This document shows, in pieces, positions 11,990 through 23,775 of a stretch of DNA of 64,000 nucleotides. Source of the stretch: Branchiostoma floridae (lineage: Eukaryota > Chordata > Leptocardii > Amphioxiformes > Branchiostomatidae); assembly GCF_000003815.2 (NCBI RefSeq), contig NC_049981.1, forward strand, positions 27,939,131-28,003,130, read 5' to 3'. The first letter of the stretch is position 1, and every line of letters begins with the position of its first letter. The notes under the pieces are model-generated. The model searched no databases. It saw nothing but the letters and a program-made list of their open reading frames with translations, and was not told the origin of the DNA. The position numbers and the translations under genes are program-made.

Positions 11990-12499
11990 CTGCAAGAGAA
12001 AAAAAAACCCAAAGCAAAACTAGTCAGTATACTATCAACAAAAGTCATTACTAAAGCACAAAGCTTCCTGGCTTTTTCAGGAATTTGTGAAACAATATCA
12101 GTACTTTTTTTGCACAAAAAAAGCTTTAGAAATCTGACAGCAATAATACACAGCAACTACAAGCAAACTTTTAAAAAAAGTCATCAGACCTGACTAATGA
12201 GTAGAGATTCACACAGATCGCAACCCACTGAGCAACAAAACTTGTTTCAAGCCCTTTAGGCAGAGCGTTTGTTTTGTTTCCTCAAATTGATACTAGAAAA
12301 ATAGACTTTGAACGATGTTAATCCAACTGGGGTAACTAATTATAGATTAGAGTAGAAAAGTTATACTTTCTAAGAGAACAGGGCTTGTATGTTGTTTCTT
12401 GTCTAATAATCTAAGAAAGAAGAACCTAAACAGTTTATATTTGTATTAAAGGGAAAAGAGCAGAAATTAGAGATGGAGTGAAAATACAATCAGTGTAAC

Positions 12500-12529
12500 C
12501 TGCGTTATTGACTGGGTCTCCAAAGACAA
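12500..12529 (-). CDS. Exon 12: 30-nt small exon in the SoHo region
   Basis: The exon is 30 nt with a strong acceptor (ccctttcttttccag) and donor GCAG/gttaca, phase 1 in and out. It adds VFGDPVNNA (residues 982-991). Its symmetric phase allows skipping, so it may be alternative. Confidence 0.75.
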
Positions 12530-13368
12530 CTGGAAAAGAAAGGGTAAGAAGTTAGTGTCTCAGTCAGTAGGTAGCTGTTGTCATGCCACCACAACTGGTC
12601 AAGCAGTCCAATTTTGGGGGCATAAACGCAAGCTTGTCAACCTTTCTGAATCTGACTTTGAACTCTGCTAATAAAATGAAGTTGACAAATATTGTTAAGT
12701 GTCGTACAGAATCACGATTTTTTGTGTGTCTTGATAGAAGAAAATGTGTTAAGTCACACATATTTTGCAGGTAAGAGTAAAACAATGGTACAGTTCAGGT
12801 TTCATCTTGAATATTCTAACATTGAGAATATAGAGACAGAACAGAAGTATTGGGAGCAAAACTGGGGGGAAAAAACAGCATCAGTTTCAGCTCTTATTTT
12901 GTTTGGTAAGGTCAACAGACATGGTCTTCATCCTCAACGGCAAATCAAAGAATATTGACAATGTCAACACAGCCACAGAAGGTTTGTTACAACAAACACA
13001 TCATTCTGTACCTCATAATTTCAAACCTAAGATACTGGGGTCATCTGAAGACCATCTGTATTAAGGTATACACATCGATTGAATATCATTATTATTAATA
13101 ACAAATAATAATTCCTGAAGAAAAATGCTTACAAAATATGATTATACACAATTCATGTACAAGGCAATTTCTTACACACATTAAAAAGTCCAATATACAA
13201 TCCCAATAATTGCATCGTAAAACTCAAAACTTTTTAAATGTTTCGTAAAATGTTACACTATCATTGCAAAACCATGTACAAAATATGCACAATGTACCAA
13301 AATACTGATGAATCTTACAACTTGCTTTATTCTAAAAGCTAAAGATAATAATGTATTATTGTGCTTAC

Positions 13369-13438
13369 CTCCTTTTTTGCCTGTGTCGTGCATGGACTTG
13401 AACATTTTCTTGTACCAGTCCTTTTGGTTCTCCACACT
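13369..13438 (-). CDS. Exon 11: SoHo core DWYKKMFKSMH
   Basis: The exon is 70 nt, phase 0 in, phase 1 out, residues 959-981. Acceptor gtctctcttacag, donor GGAG/gtaagc. It encodes NQKDWYKKMFKSMHDTGKK, matching the invariant D-W-Y-K-x-M-F-K-x-x-H signature of SORBS proteins. Together with the preceding exon this is the best single piece of family evidence in the window. Confidence 0.95.
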
Positions 13439-15064
13439 CTGTAAGAGAGACATTACCACAGTAACATAACTATTTCTGTTACAATGTAGGTACTCCTGAC
13501 TCAAAAACTGATAGATGAGAACTTTTGTGCATGATATTGTGTTGAGTAACCATTTTGTGCACTGACAGATACCTTTTTTAAGGATTGAAACAAAATTTCA
13601 TTGAAATTCACCATCGCGGAGAAAAGCAGTACAAATTGGTAGAAAAATTTCACATACTAGATTAAAATGTCAGTAAGATATTTCAAGTTCAATTTGCAAA
13701 CTTTTGGAATAACTAGTTCAAATAGTTGTGATTAAAAAAATAACATTTTGTTGACGTCTCACATTTTAGACATATATTTTCAATACAAGCAGTTATTTGT
13801 AATTATATGATTTTACTTATTGTTTTTTCAAAAGCTCAGAACTCAATAAAACACAGTATACACTGTCTGTTATTTGTTGAATGTTGATGTTTGTTATATT
13901 TTAGTTGGAGTACTTGATTACTGCATGATGGTAGATGTAACACATTGTAATAATCTTGGCAGTGAAATCACTCACTCCCCTGGGGGTTACTCTCATCTAA
14001 TTAGATGATGATGATTATGTCACAATTAGCACTTTTTGATTAGCATCTGGGTGAGGAGTGCAGCTGCAAGGGTTTAAAATGGACCTAGGTGACGTACCGG
14101 GGGTACCTTAGTCAAACAGTGCATGTCATTCATTTTCTACAATCGTGATAGCATGAAACAATGCTGATTGCAATCATACAAAAAAGTACTATGTTTTTCG
14201 TTTTGAAAATTGTCATTTTTAATATAAACAAAACTATATGTCTGGTTGTACTTTTTCTGGGCCTATCACAAAGTCAACTGTTTGACAAAGGTTTGCCAGC
14301 CAACGTTGTCAATATTTCCTGTGTGATCAGCCACTGCAAGTAGTGAGGAAGTGGGGAGGGGAGGGGGTGGAATGTGCCCATGCAGTGTGAAGACCACTCA
14401 CTGCTCGAGTCGACGTGGAAACCCCTGATTTGCCAGTAAGTCTCTCTGTGGTTCGATGCTAGAAGGAAAACACCAGAATGTTATGCTACCCTAAAGCATG
14501 GCATGAAAAGACACTGCTGTACACTACCAGCATGGAAGGTCTGATCTTCCCAATAGGCATAAAATTATGGGCTGTTTGTAAGAGGTCTACGACTCATGGA
14601 ACAAAAAAATCTCATGACTATTTCTTCGCAAAGTGCTGACCTTGTGAAGAAATACATGATTGTACATTACCAACAAGTGTATATCATTGTTCAGCGACTT
14701 GTTGTAATAGTCTGGGTGTTTGTGTGTGTGTACATGTTACTAACCAATGTGAAGAAGGTGAAGTCTGCCATCTCTGATTGCCTACATGTATGTTCAGGTC
14801 ATGTATCATTACACTGAGATTAAGCTGTGAATGCTATCTTCTAAATGTAGTGGAGCAAGCTATATGTGTAGTAAAATCTTTGAGGAAATTTATCAGAGGG
14901 TTTGACCAATTTCCTTTGCAAAATATGCCAATAGAATTAAAGTATGGTAGAGTACAACCCATAGCCATACATTGGAAAGTATCAGACCAGCAAGCACTGA
15001 GACAGAAACAGAAACAAGACAAAGCACAAATGGAACAGTCACACATTTGTCTCCTCTTTCTTAC

Positions 15065-15273
15065 CGTTCTTGTTGACGTGGGCATGCCCGACTCGTCCTG
15101 AGGCCCAGCTCCTTCAAACTTCACTTCCTTCGAGTCAACGACATGGTACGTCTTTGTGGTCTTTGGTTCCCTCATGGGGTAGTAAGTGTCTGTGTGGACT
15201 ATGTCTCCCTCCACAATCTTCTCTTGATATACAGCCCCATCTGGGAGGTCATTCTTTGGTGTTATGTACCTTC
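15065..15273 (-). CDS. Exon 10: start of the sorbin-homology region
   Basis: The exon is 209 nt, phase 1 in, phase 0 out, residues 889-958. Acceptor ctccatccttaccccaatag, donor AACG/gtaaga. It reads RYITPKNDLPDGAVYQEK, then DTYYPMREP, and ends with the SORBS hallmark FEGAGPQDESGMP (941-953) directly before the DWYK motif of the next exon. In vertebrate SORBS1 the corresponding stretch has the same form (x-Y-E-G-x-G-P-x-D-E-S-G-x-P), so the family call is firm. SoHo regions bind flotillin and place CAP/ponsin-type proteins at lipid rafts and adhesion sites. Confidence 0.93.
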
Positions 15274-16354
15274 CTATTGGGGTAAGGATGGAGAGCATGC
15301 ATCACATACAGGTTTACGAACTGTGTGGGTCAATCCCATATGGGCCCAAGTTGGGAAGTCTTTGCCCAAACCATGTTCATTTAAAAAAGGCACACACAAA
15401 TTCTTTGTCAGTTTCTTCCTTTTGTTCAAGATTTTTGATGCGCTATGTTTTTTTTTTTTTTTGCTTTGCCTCCAAACTTCAACAGTTATATATCAGTTCA
15501 GATCTAGATGACGATAGAAAGAATTGTGTTTTGACACAGTTAACTCTAAGGAAACCAAGCCATTTTATTTGGCACAGCTGAAATAGAATGTTGCAGTGCA
15601 CTTTCATTCATGGCTAGGGCCAGACAGTAAACCAACAGATACTGCAAAAGGTGTAGAGAGATACAAGCATGTAAGTATGCAGTGACAAATGAAAGGATGG
15701 CCAAGTTGCATGCATAGAGCCACTATAGCAACAAAAATCAAGCTACTACATTTGTACATGTACATGTACAACTGCAAAATAATCTTTATAGCCTGAGAAA
15801 AAACCCTGTGGTCAAAAGGTCAAGCAAAGTCATAACTGCCCAAAGTAAATTAGTTATGAATTTCACAGGAATTTTCCCGACTGACTGTCGAAAAATGTTT
15901 TTGACTTGAAGCACTACGTACAGCAGCAGACTACAATTCTATATAACAAAACCAATAAAGTTTGTTACTGCAGCAGTAAAATAAATCATAAACATCACTA
16001 TCAGCAGCAACATGAAACAAATATGCCACAATAGCAAACAGCAACCTGCACTTGACAAAGCCATGACAGTTGGGCCATACAGCCATATGTCCCATGCAGA
16101 AAACACTGTCAAGTTTTTTTTTTCCTTTGTGAGAATGAATGATATTATTGTATAATAAGCAAAACTGTTGTGCCAATATCTGGCTGAGATGCCCATTGTG
16201 TGTTTTGGCCAAAAGTAGCTTGACTAAAAGATCTTTCTCTTTGATTCCAAATCACAGTGGTGCAAGCTTCTGTTCAGCAAGCATGCGCAGGAAGAAAGAA
16301 AAATAATAGGAGCTCCTAAATAATAAAGCCAATCCAACATTAGTGTGTAAAGAC

Positions 16355-16402
16355 CTGGGGCAAGCTTGTTGGCATTGTCATGCACATGCTCCGTGTGTCT
16401 CT
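16355..16402 (-). CDS. Candidate 48-nt cassette exon
   Basis: A very good acceptor (ttgtttctggtttccccacag) precedes 48 nt that are open in phase 1, encoding RHTEHVHDNANKLAP, and end at CCAG/gtcttt. Phase 1 in and out means it can be included or skipped between exons 9 and 10. The donor is weak, and a stop follows a few codons later if it is ignored. Confidence 0.45.
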
Positions 16403-16688
16403 CTGTGGGGAAACCAGAAACAAGGTCAACAATAAAATATGTGAAAAATCATCAATGAAAGTTTGTCTGAGTGTCAGGCAACTTTCCATTGCCTTATTTT
16501 TAGCCATTCAGCTCGTTAAACCACACGTTCTTAATTGCACTGAAGGATTCAATTATTGATAAAGACTGAATAAACAAAATGTACTTAGCTGAATGAATAC
16601 TGCGGCAGAAATATTGTCTGACACCCAGAGAAGATGAAAATAAAAATGAAATGAAACAAGGATGCATTAGCTAGACTACTCTACGTAC

Positions 16689-16700
16689 CCTCCCTCTTCT
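16689..16700 (-). CDS. Candidate 12-nt microexon
   Basis: AGAAGAGGGAGG is bounded by tgtttgtacag and gtacgtag and fits phase 1 in and out, so it would add four residues (about EKRE) between exons 9 and 10 without shifting the frame. The pyrimidine tract is moderate. A 12-nt match can arise by chance, so this is a candidate only. Confidence 0.3.
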
Positions 16701-17870
16701 CTGTACAAACAGTGTAAGGAACGGTCATGGGGAGCACACAGAAACAAACATAGGGGAGAAAACAAGTGGCCAAGAGATCAAGTCAGAAAACAAAACCCAA
16801 AGATTATGAAAAGTATGATCAGGGAAATTGTTCCTTTAGATATCTATTATTGGAAGAAAGGGTAGCTAATCTTTAGGTACCACTAACAGCTACATATTAT
16901 TTCTAATGTTCATCCACAGTTGATTGCCCAGTTCTTTAAATGATTTATTTATTTTAGGTTCCACTTAAAACAGCCCTTATATGAGCACCGACTTTTATAC
17001 TGTATAATAATTGACACTTCGATTAATCACTACCATTATTGTATCATTATAGTTTGCTCAGAATTCAATTGATACCTTTTATACAAGTATTAGTAGACAC
17101 TGACTTGTTATGGTTACTTTGAAACATTATGAGATATTTAGACTGGTTTAACAGTGAAAAGTGCAGCAGTTGCATTGTAGCCACAATGCCTTAACACATC
17201 ATAGGCTTGCATGCCAGATTAAATCATCAAAACCCATGTGCATGAAATTATCAACCAATGTGCACATTAACTTATGATATAATTGTATCGTATCCTTAAA
17301 TGCTCAAGAAATAAGCAGTATTAATATCATGGTGCATTAAAATGTATTGTGATGGTATCAATCAAGTTAGGAATGGGGACACGATGGTACATTAAACATA
17401 CGACAAGACGCACGCAAAGCACAGTCAGCAGAATTTGCCGCATATACAAAGTCACACTGACATCATCATAATTAATTAATATGCAGAGCATGGCAGAATC
17501 ACGGGCGATGATATCCAAGGTAAGTAGCACAAAACATGACTGGATCAATGTTATATCTGACACACTGACACAGAAAAAGTCTGCAAGGAAGAATTCTTGG
17601 TTAATACATGATTGCTGTTGGAAAAGGGTCATTCATGTTATTGCAAAATTTCCATATACACAGGTTTGTAATTCAGGAGAATTATTATGGATCATGTCTT
17701 AACTTATTAAGACTGTTAACAACAGTAGATGTTATTCAATGTGAAAGTGCCCTTTTAAAAAAAATGTTTTGCAGCATGAAACATGCAAGAGTGCAGGAGA
17801 CATTCCAAGAGTGCACCATCCACACACTTTCCCAGCAGTGCACGAATCATTCGCGGAAGGGCTGCCCCAC

Positions 17871-18078
17871 CTGGCGGAAGCCTGTGGTGCTTTAGCAATG
17901 TCGTGGTCGGGCTTTCTGTTTTGGGCAGTGACGAGGTGGATTCTGGACTGAGGCTCCGCTCGACCCCATTGACTCTCCCGTGCTGTACTTGCAGCCTGAT
18001 CTCCGATGCACTCTGTGTAGCTTTCTTTGCCATGGAAGACGTTGGGGACAAGGAGGTTTCCGACGAATCTGAAGGAGA
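17871..18078 (-). CDS. Exon 9: Ser-rich linker before the SoHo region
   Basis: The exon is 208 nt, phase 0 in, phase 1 out, residues 820-888. Acceptor tttgtgtccacag, donor CCAG/gtgggg (mediocre). It reads SPSDSSETSLSP, then a mildly helical stretch ASEIRLQVQHGRVNGVERS, then Ser/Thr-rich sequence ending HHRLPPG. No domain recognised. Candidate small cassette exons in the next intron share its phase. Confidence 0.83.
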
Positions 18079-18626
18079 CTGTGGACACAAAGTGATAAAC
18101 TGATGAGCATCAAATCACATTTACGACATTCTGGTATTCAACTTGTGTCCCAGATAAAGCATAACATGAACCACATGCATTGGATGCAGTTCTCTCATCA
18201 CCAGTGGTCCACAAATGTCAACTTGCACTTTACTTGATTACACTAACACTTTACAGAAGACATGTTTGAGGGACGATGTTGTTCATTCTGGATTAACAAA
18301 CTAAAAAAGGAGCTCCGTCTATGATACTCCTCACCCTAGTAGATGTTCAGGCATTTGTACCGGGGAGACTTCCTTATTTGTTCAACAAACTTCCCACTCT
18401 TAACAAATTCTCACATTCTTTCAAGCAGACGCAAGCTAGATGCAAGATGCATGTCTTGATAAGCAGACAAACTTATAGTATGCACATCAAACATTAAGAA
18501 TGGAACCAGAAAGAGGATGGCAACTTAAGTTAAAGCATCAAACCAGGCCACCAACGAGTACAATACTGCATATCACGCAAATGCATTACAAGGAAAAATG
18601 AGATGAGCCAAGGATAGGGTAGGTAC

Positions 18627-19103
18627 CACTTTCTTCAAGCGAGGTGATATGGCTTTCTGAACAACCTCTGCTGCTGCTGCACTTCTGGCTGGTCTGGCAG
18701 GGGGCTCTTTTTGGGACACAAGAGGGGAGAGGACTCTGGGGGGTCTGCTAGCTACTGGGGATACAAGTCTTCCTTCTACTGATATGAGCTTTCCAGAGGG
18801 GGAATTGATCCTAACAGGGGAGGCACGAGCTTCACTGAGCTCGCTAGGGCCGTTGACTTCTGGTCGATTTGGCGAGGGAGAACGGGAGCGTGACGCTCGC
18901 CACGGGATAGGAGAGGATGTCGTCTTGGGGGCATTGTCGACCCGGTACGAAGCGGAGGTCTGAGCTACCGGGGCAGGGACAGGGGACCTACGGGACACAG
19001 AAGGGGAGGGGGAGCGCCAAGATGAAGAAGGCGGGGTGCTACTAACGCTACCAGTAGCGGGCTTCCAGAGGTAACTCTCCTCCGGTGTCGGAGGGGGTGG
19101 GCC
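18627..19103 (-). CDS. Exon 8: Ser/Pro/Arg-rich segment
   Basis: The exon is 477 nt, phase 0 in and out, residues 661-819. The acceptor ccttcaccccgcag is strong. The donor is weak: GTG/gtacct (end 18627) or AAA/gtggta (end 18630), both phase 0. The sequence is dominated by SPSP, RSRSPSP and PARPAR motifs, typical of disordered, phosphorylated linkers with SH3-binding potential. The open frame beyond the donor (to 18573) is intronic. Confidence 0.85.
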
Positions 19104-20271
19104 CTGCGGGGTGAAGGAATGAGAAAAGAGGGTGTTGGGTGAATGAAAGATCAACGGGCAGAGCAGAATGAGACTGAAAGGAACTATGCAGATTAAATTG
19201 TTGAACTTGACAGCAACAAATGAAGAATTTTAGAGTCTGTACTTGTTTGGGCATACTTAAGGAAGCGGGACAGACAAGCTATGCTTCAAGCCCATCTTCA
19301 GTTTTGAAAACACCAGATTCCATCTGGCGAGATGTTAGAAAACATCAAGACAGTTGACATGTGCCTGCTGGACTGCTGCTAGCCTCATGTTGAGGCGGAC
19401 ATGGACTGGCACGTCAAAATATCACAACGGTTTAGAGAGCTGCTGGTAGCTGCTGGCAGAATCTGAACAGCTTATGCTGCATTACATTTTTTCCTGAGAC
19501 AAGTGACATGCTTTGGCACAGCTACATAATATATATTTTTCTTGAAGATGCAGATTTGACAACAAAAGTTTGATCGAAGATCACTGAGGTTGGCAGCAGA
19601 AAAAAAACGACTTGGGCGTCTTTCACCAGTGGGATTAGTACACCAACCATTGTGAAGACTGATGATTTAAACACATCTTCTGGACTTTGGCAGCAGCTGA
19701 GGCCAAGAGATTATCCTACAGAGACCTGAGTTTGCTAGAGTTTCAAATATCTGTCCAAGGAATGTTACCGAATTCTGTCACAAAACTGTTGATGTACAGT
19801 TTGTATATGAAAGAAAACTCTAGAGACTCAAGTATCCCAGCCTGACAACTGTAGACACTATGGAACAGTCTAATTATACATCATTATCATGATACAAGCT
19901 GGTGTGTAACACTGAAGGGCAGTTATACAGGCTATATAGATGAAGATACAGATAGACAGTGTGAAGTCAATGTCTTAACCTGCCTCTTCTGAAAGTTCAT
20001 ATTCCTATGGCCCCTTTCAACTAAAGGGTGATCACTGAGCAATTGTTGACCAACCAAAATTGGATTGGTGCGACCCTTATAATGATCTAAAAGTTCAATA
20101 TGGCACAAAATGCAAAGGCATGATTTATAATACAAAGAAACACACAAAATGGAGAACAAAAATTAATTGTCTATAAAATTCGTTCACTCAAACATTTGCT
20201 CAATTTGAATGTGAAGTATACAGATTTTAAAGGAGGGAGGGCTTTACATGGACAAGTCTTGATGTTCCTAC

Positions 20272-20462
20272 CTGAGGCCGGTTCTGTGGCCCCTTCAGGT
20301 CCACCCGGATACTCTTGAAGCCCTTGCGTGCGGCAGTGGGGGAGGGGGGCACGTTGGAGGGACTCCAGGTGTGCGGTTGGTTCTTCAGGTTGACCTCATC
20401 AGCCAAGTGTGTGTCACCTTCTGACTCCAAGGGAGGGGTTGGGGAGGTCGGCGACCACACTC
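20272..20462 (-). CDS. Exon 7: disordered segment with KGFKSIRVDLKGP
   Basis: The exon is 191 nt, phase 1 in, phase 0 out, residues 597-660. Acceptor gtcctcttggcag, donor CTCAG/gtagga. It starts with a WSPTSPTPP motif, has a second WSPSN, and ends with a basic amphipathic stretch ARKGFKSIRVDLKG that is the least disordered-looking part. Function unknown. Confidence 0.88.
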
Positions 20463-21536
20463 CTGCCAAGAGGACACATACAGAATGTCACTGTCACATG
20501 AAATCAATAATCATTGCTAAGGGTAGGCATATTTCTTATGAGACAATTTCAATCTGATAACACCAAATTTTTTAACCTTTACTAATAATAACACTCTTAA
20601 ATAATAGGAAGATGACACTAACATGTGTGATACCGGTACACTGACAAAGATTTAACCATGTTTTTTTCCATTTTGTTGAAAACCAAACAAGGAAGGGAAT
20701 CTGTCACAACTCAGATAATTGTCTCATAATCTCTTGACCAAGTTAAAAATAGATCCAGACAAATATAGCTCAATATCCTGACAGCCTTCTCCTCTGTCCC
20801 AGCCCGCTGATTACATCTCGTGACAGCAGCCTTTCCAAAAAGACACTGATGTCCTGCTGAGATGTGACGGATTACTGGAGACCCAACCCTACCCAGCAGT
20901 CTCCCCTTTCACCAAGACTTGGCACCTACTCCAGCCCCGTATTAAATGCAGTTAGCTGCAAAATTTCAAAACAACCTTTCTGGGCAATTGGCCAGTATGA
21001 AGTAGATCTCTAAGGACCATGATTTTGGAACAGGAAGAGTCAATATTGCCATAATTTTTTTCTTCCATTATTTGAAAGGTAGCTATCATGTTACATCTGT
21101 ATACCCAAAACTGGAAAGACTCAGAGAATACTGCCAAGAATTCCTTGGACTGCATCATTCCAAACACCAAAATGGACAGATGCCAATGACTAAGACACCT
21201 GTCACTAAGCTGGCTTGAATCACACAACCTGCAAAATTTAAGACATAATTGAATCTGACTTATCTGGATCCATATGGTTTTCAGATAACTGTGCAACGAT
21301 ATGAAAGTGAACATTCAATCCTTACCCATACAAAGTCAAGCTGAGCAATTGAGTTGACAGTAACATAGCCAGAAATGTTTCATAATTGAACAAAGTCAGC
21401 ATAAATAACTTCACTTGAGCACACACATACAACGTATATGACCTTGTATATGCTTTCGATCACAACTGTACGCTAATTTAGATTATCAATGTCATGCACA
21501 AGTCTGTCACCTTCTGATGCAAATTTAGCGACTTAC

Positions 21537-21842
21537 CTGGAGTTGGTGAGGCCCTCACGGCATTGAATGTGGGAGAGGGAGCTCGCATTCTGAGGCTCAT
21601 CTTCTCATCTGCCACATCTTCTACTTCCATCGTTTCCGGTCTCTTTGGCGCGTTTCTTTGCTCTGTTTTTGCTGGCGACCTTTCTCGCTGTTTCACTCGG
21701 GGAACCTGGCCTGAGGTAGGCATGTCAACACTTGAAACTTTTCCTTTTGGAGACTTTCCAGCCGATCCTCCGGACTGCTGCATTTTTCCTGCTATCATAG
21801 TAACCGACCCGTACCCCTTAGCAACGGGGCTGGTCGGCGACT
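21537..21842 (-). CDS. Exon 6: basic Ser/Pro-rich segment, possible internal start
   Basis: The exon is 306 nt, phase 1 in and out, residues 495-596. Acceptor cttgctattgcag, donor CCAG/gtaagtcg (near consensus). The sequence is Ser/Pro/Lys-rich with SP-type phosphorylation-like motifs (RSPAKTE, MRAPSPTF, RASPTPG) and no folded domain. In-frame methionines (MIAGKM) occur near the start, so a SORBS-only transcript beginning here or just upstream is possible, but I see no promoter evidence. Confidence 0.88.
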
Positions 21843-23166
21843 CTGCAATAGCAAGACATCATCAGAGGCTGAGTCAAAACAAGGCTCAAACTAAATATAA
21901 ATGGCAGCATTTAATAGTGATCTACGTGTATCAGTGTGTCTAAAGAGGTAAGGCTAGTGAGTCACCATATATGGACAGCAGTGTAACATAAGAAGGCAGT
22001 AAACTCTTCGTTTACCTTATAAAACTTAACAGTCCTACACACAAACATGAATGCATAACCAACTGTGCCAGTGCTAAGGTATGTGTACTGGCACAGACAG
22101 ACTGAGAGTACAGCCCTCAATAAATAGAAGGAGCCAGAAATGATGTCTGAATAAATAAGACATCCATGTACATAAAGTTTATTACACAGAGGTGAATGTG
22201 ACCCATGAAACCACAGGGAATCTTGTACCCACAACATGAGACAGTGATAAAACCAATGGCATGGGAGGACAGCATAGTGGTGATGATATGACTGACATTA
22301 ACACATACATTGGGCGTACCTTTCATCCTTCTTAACAGGGAGACAGCCATGAAGGACATTACGTGTTACCGTGAAGTTAAATGTAGTGTTACAACCAAAA
22401 TGATGTCATCTTCACGACCAGACATTGCTTTCAAACAGTAAAGCAGGACAATACATGTACATGTAGATACTGTAGACCTCAAAAAAGGAACTTTTATATT
22501 CCTTAAGCATTGCGATAACATTCAGGATAAAGGTTTTTTTTCTCTTACAAGTAACTGTACAATGTTGAATTTAGATCATTAGAATGATTGGAAAAGATAT
22601 CAACTTGAGGCATTGTATAATATAATGTAAACGGTGGAGTATAAGAAAAAAATGAACGACAGAGGTATATAAGGTACTATTCTCCAGACCACACGCGTTG
22701 GACAATTAATTCAGAGTTTGTAAGGAAAGTAGGGGAAAACTCTATTTTGCCTTCTAAATGCACAGGAAAGACTATAGTATAAAGTATGCAAAGGGCAATG
22801 ACTATTGTAGCTCAGCATGTTCTGAAGCAAATGTAGGTGCTTAGAAATAAGCCTAGGTCTTAATCAAGGTTGAAATGAAGAGATGGAGAGTCAGTACATG
22901 TAGCTCTGTACTTTTCTGAGGCTCCATTAAATAAGCTAGACAATTTGATAGACAAAGGTACTGACAGAAGAACTAGCACATAATAAATAGACTAACTCAG
23001 GTGTATAACAACAGTCAAGTAGCACACAAGAATTGCAGGCAAATAACTGTTGTAATCATTGTTCCAAAATCATGATTGAATCAATTATTACTTGATGCTG
23101 ATTTGAATTTGAAAAGTATATCAATGTGTGATTTAAGAACATTGAATTTTTTTCAGCATGCATGCA

Positions 23167-23172
23167 TTTATT
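23167..23172 (-). promoter_or_regulatory. Poly(A) signal AATAAA for the alternative terminal exon
   Basis: TTTATT on the plus strand reads AATAAA on the minus strand, about 65 nt beyond the TGA of the alternative exon. Confidence 0.45.
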
Positions 23173-23237
23173 AAATTGATAAGAATAATGTTTTAATTGA
23201 TTTCTCAGCAGGCATGATCGGAATCAAAATTTTTGCA

Positions 23238-23401
23238 TCATTTTGGAGGACTTTTATCAAAGCCATCATAACCTCTAGGCTCGTGCTGCAAAGCGACATG
23301 CCAGCTGTGTCTTTTTCGGAACATGGTCTGGCCATGGCTTGGTCTGTTGTTGCGTATGAATGTTGCCATTGACACAGGCCGCCTGTGTATGAAGTTTCTC
23401 C
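23238..23401 (-). CDS. Alternative terminal exon: C-terminus of a PDZ-only isoform
   Basis: This exon lies between exons 5 and 6. It has a strong acceptor (tttttcctttgcatgcacatcag), phase 1 in, then 53 codons and TGA at 23240-23238. The peptide is compact and basic: it includes RRPVSMATFIRNN, GQTMFRKRHSWHV and PRGYDGFDKSPPK. A canonical AATAAA lies about 65 nt after the stop. Joined to exon 5 it would end a protein of about 548 residues with the PDZ and no SoHo. The RKRHS motif echoes RRRSH at the end of exon 5. I do not recognise the family. No transcript evidence is available to me. Confidence 0.6.
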
Positions 23402-23775
23402 CTGATGTGCATGCAAAGGAAAAAGGTAAAATGAAGCATTGCAGACAGATTTCTAATTATGATAGTGGCATCTCACAATGCTGACTACTATCAGCTATTC
23501 TGAAAAGGTTTCTTTCCTTTAAATCATAGATCCTTCACATCATATTTATCATCTATATCAAATATTGACTATAATTACATGTATGAAAGTACAGTCTGTG
23601 TAAGAACAGTGTATTCTTCAGTTCAAGTCATCACAATGTTAATGCACCAATGTTAAGTAACTTTATCAATAAAGTTTATTGTATCTGCTCTGAAATTTTG
23701 CATCAGACCTTACATCCCATCAGGTAAGTACCTTAAAACCCAATTTTGCTTGACTGGCATGTCCTGTAATCTTAC

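Larger units (their letters stand above)
11475..15064 (-). other. Introns between exons 10 and 13
   Basis: Holds exons 11 and 12 and the 9-nt candidate (listed separately). The stretch 13440-15060 is AT-rich intron with no supported feature. Confidence 0.65.
15274..17870 (-). other. Intron 9 with two candidate cassette exons
   Basis: AT-rich intron. The only notable items are the 48-nt (16355-16402) and 12-nt (16689-16700) candidates and short ACATGT words near 15755. Confidence 0.6.
18079..23775 (-). other. Introns between exons 5 and 9
   Basis: Besides exons 6-8 and the alternative terminal exon, this is AT-rich intron. I see no transposon ends or other genes. If a separate SORBS-only promoter exists, the 21.9-23.1 kb part is where it should be, but no CpG-rich block or obvious core promoter is visible there. 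Confidence 0.55.

Noticed and set aside
11780-12193. 137-codon plus-strand ORF
   Set aside because: Low-complexity Lys/Ser-rich frame inside an intron with no supporting signals; it overlaps the 9-nt microexon candidate on the other strand.
14834-15064. Minus-strand extension of the exon 10 frame
   Set aside because: It lies beyond the good donor at 15064; the sequence becomes Cys-rich and unlike the exon, consistent with intron read-through.
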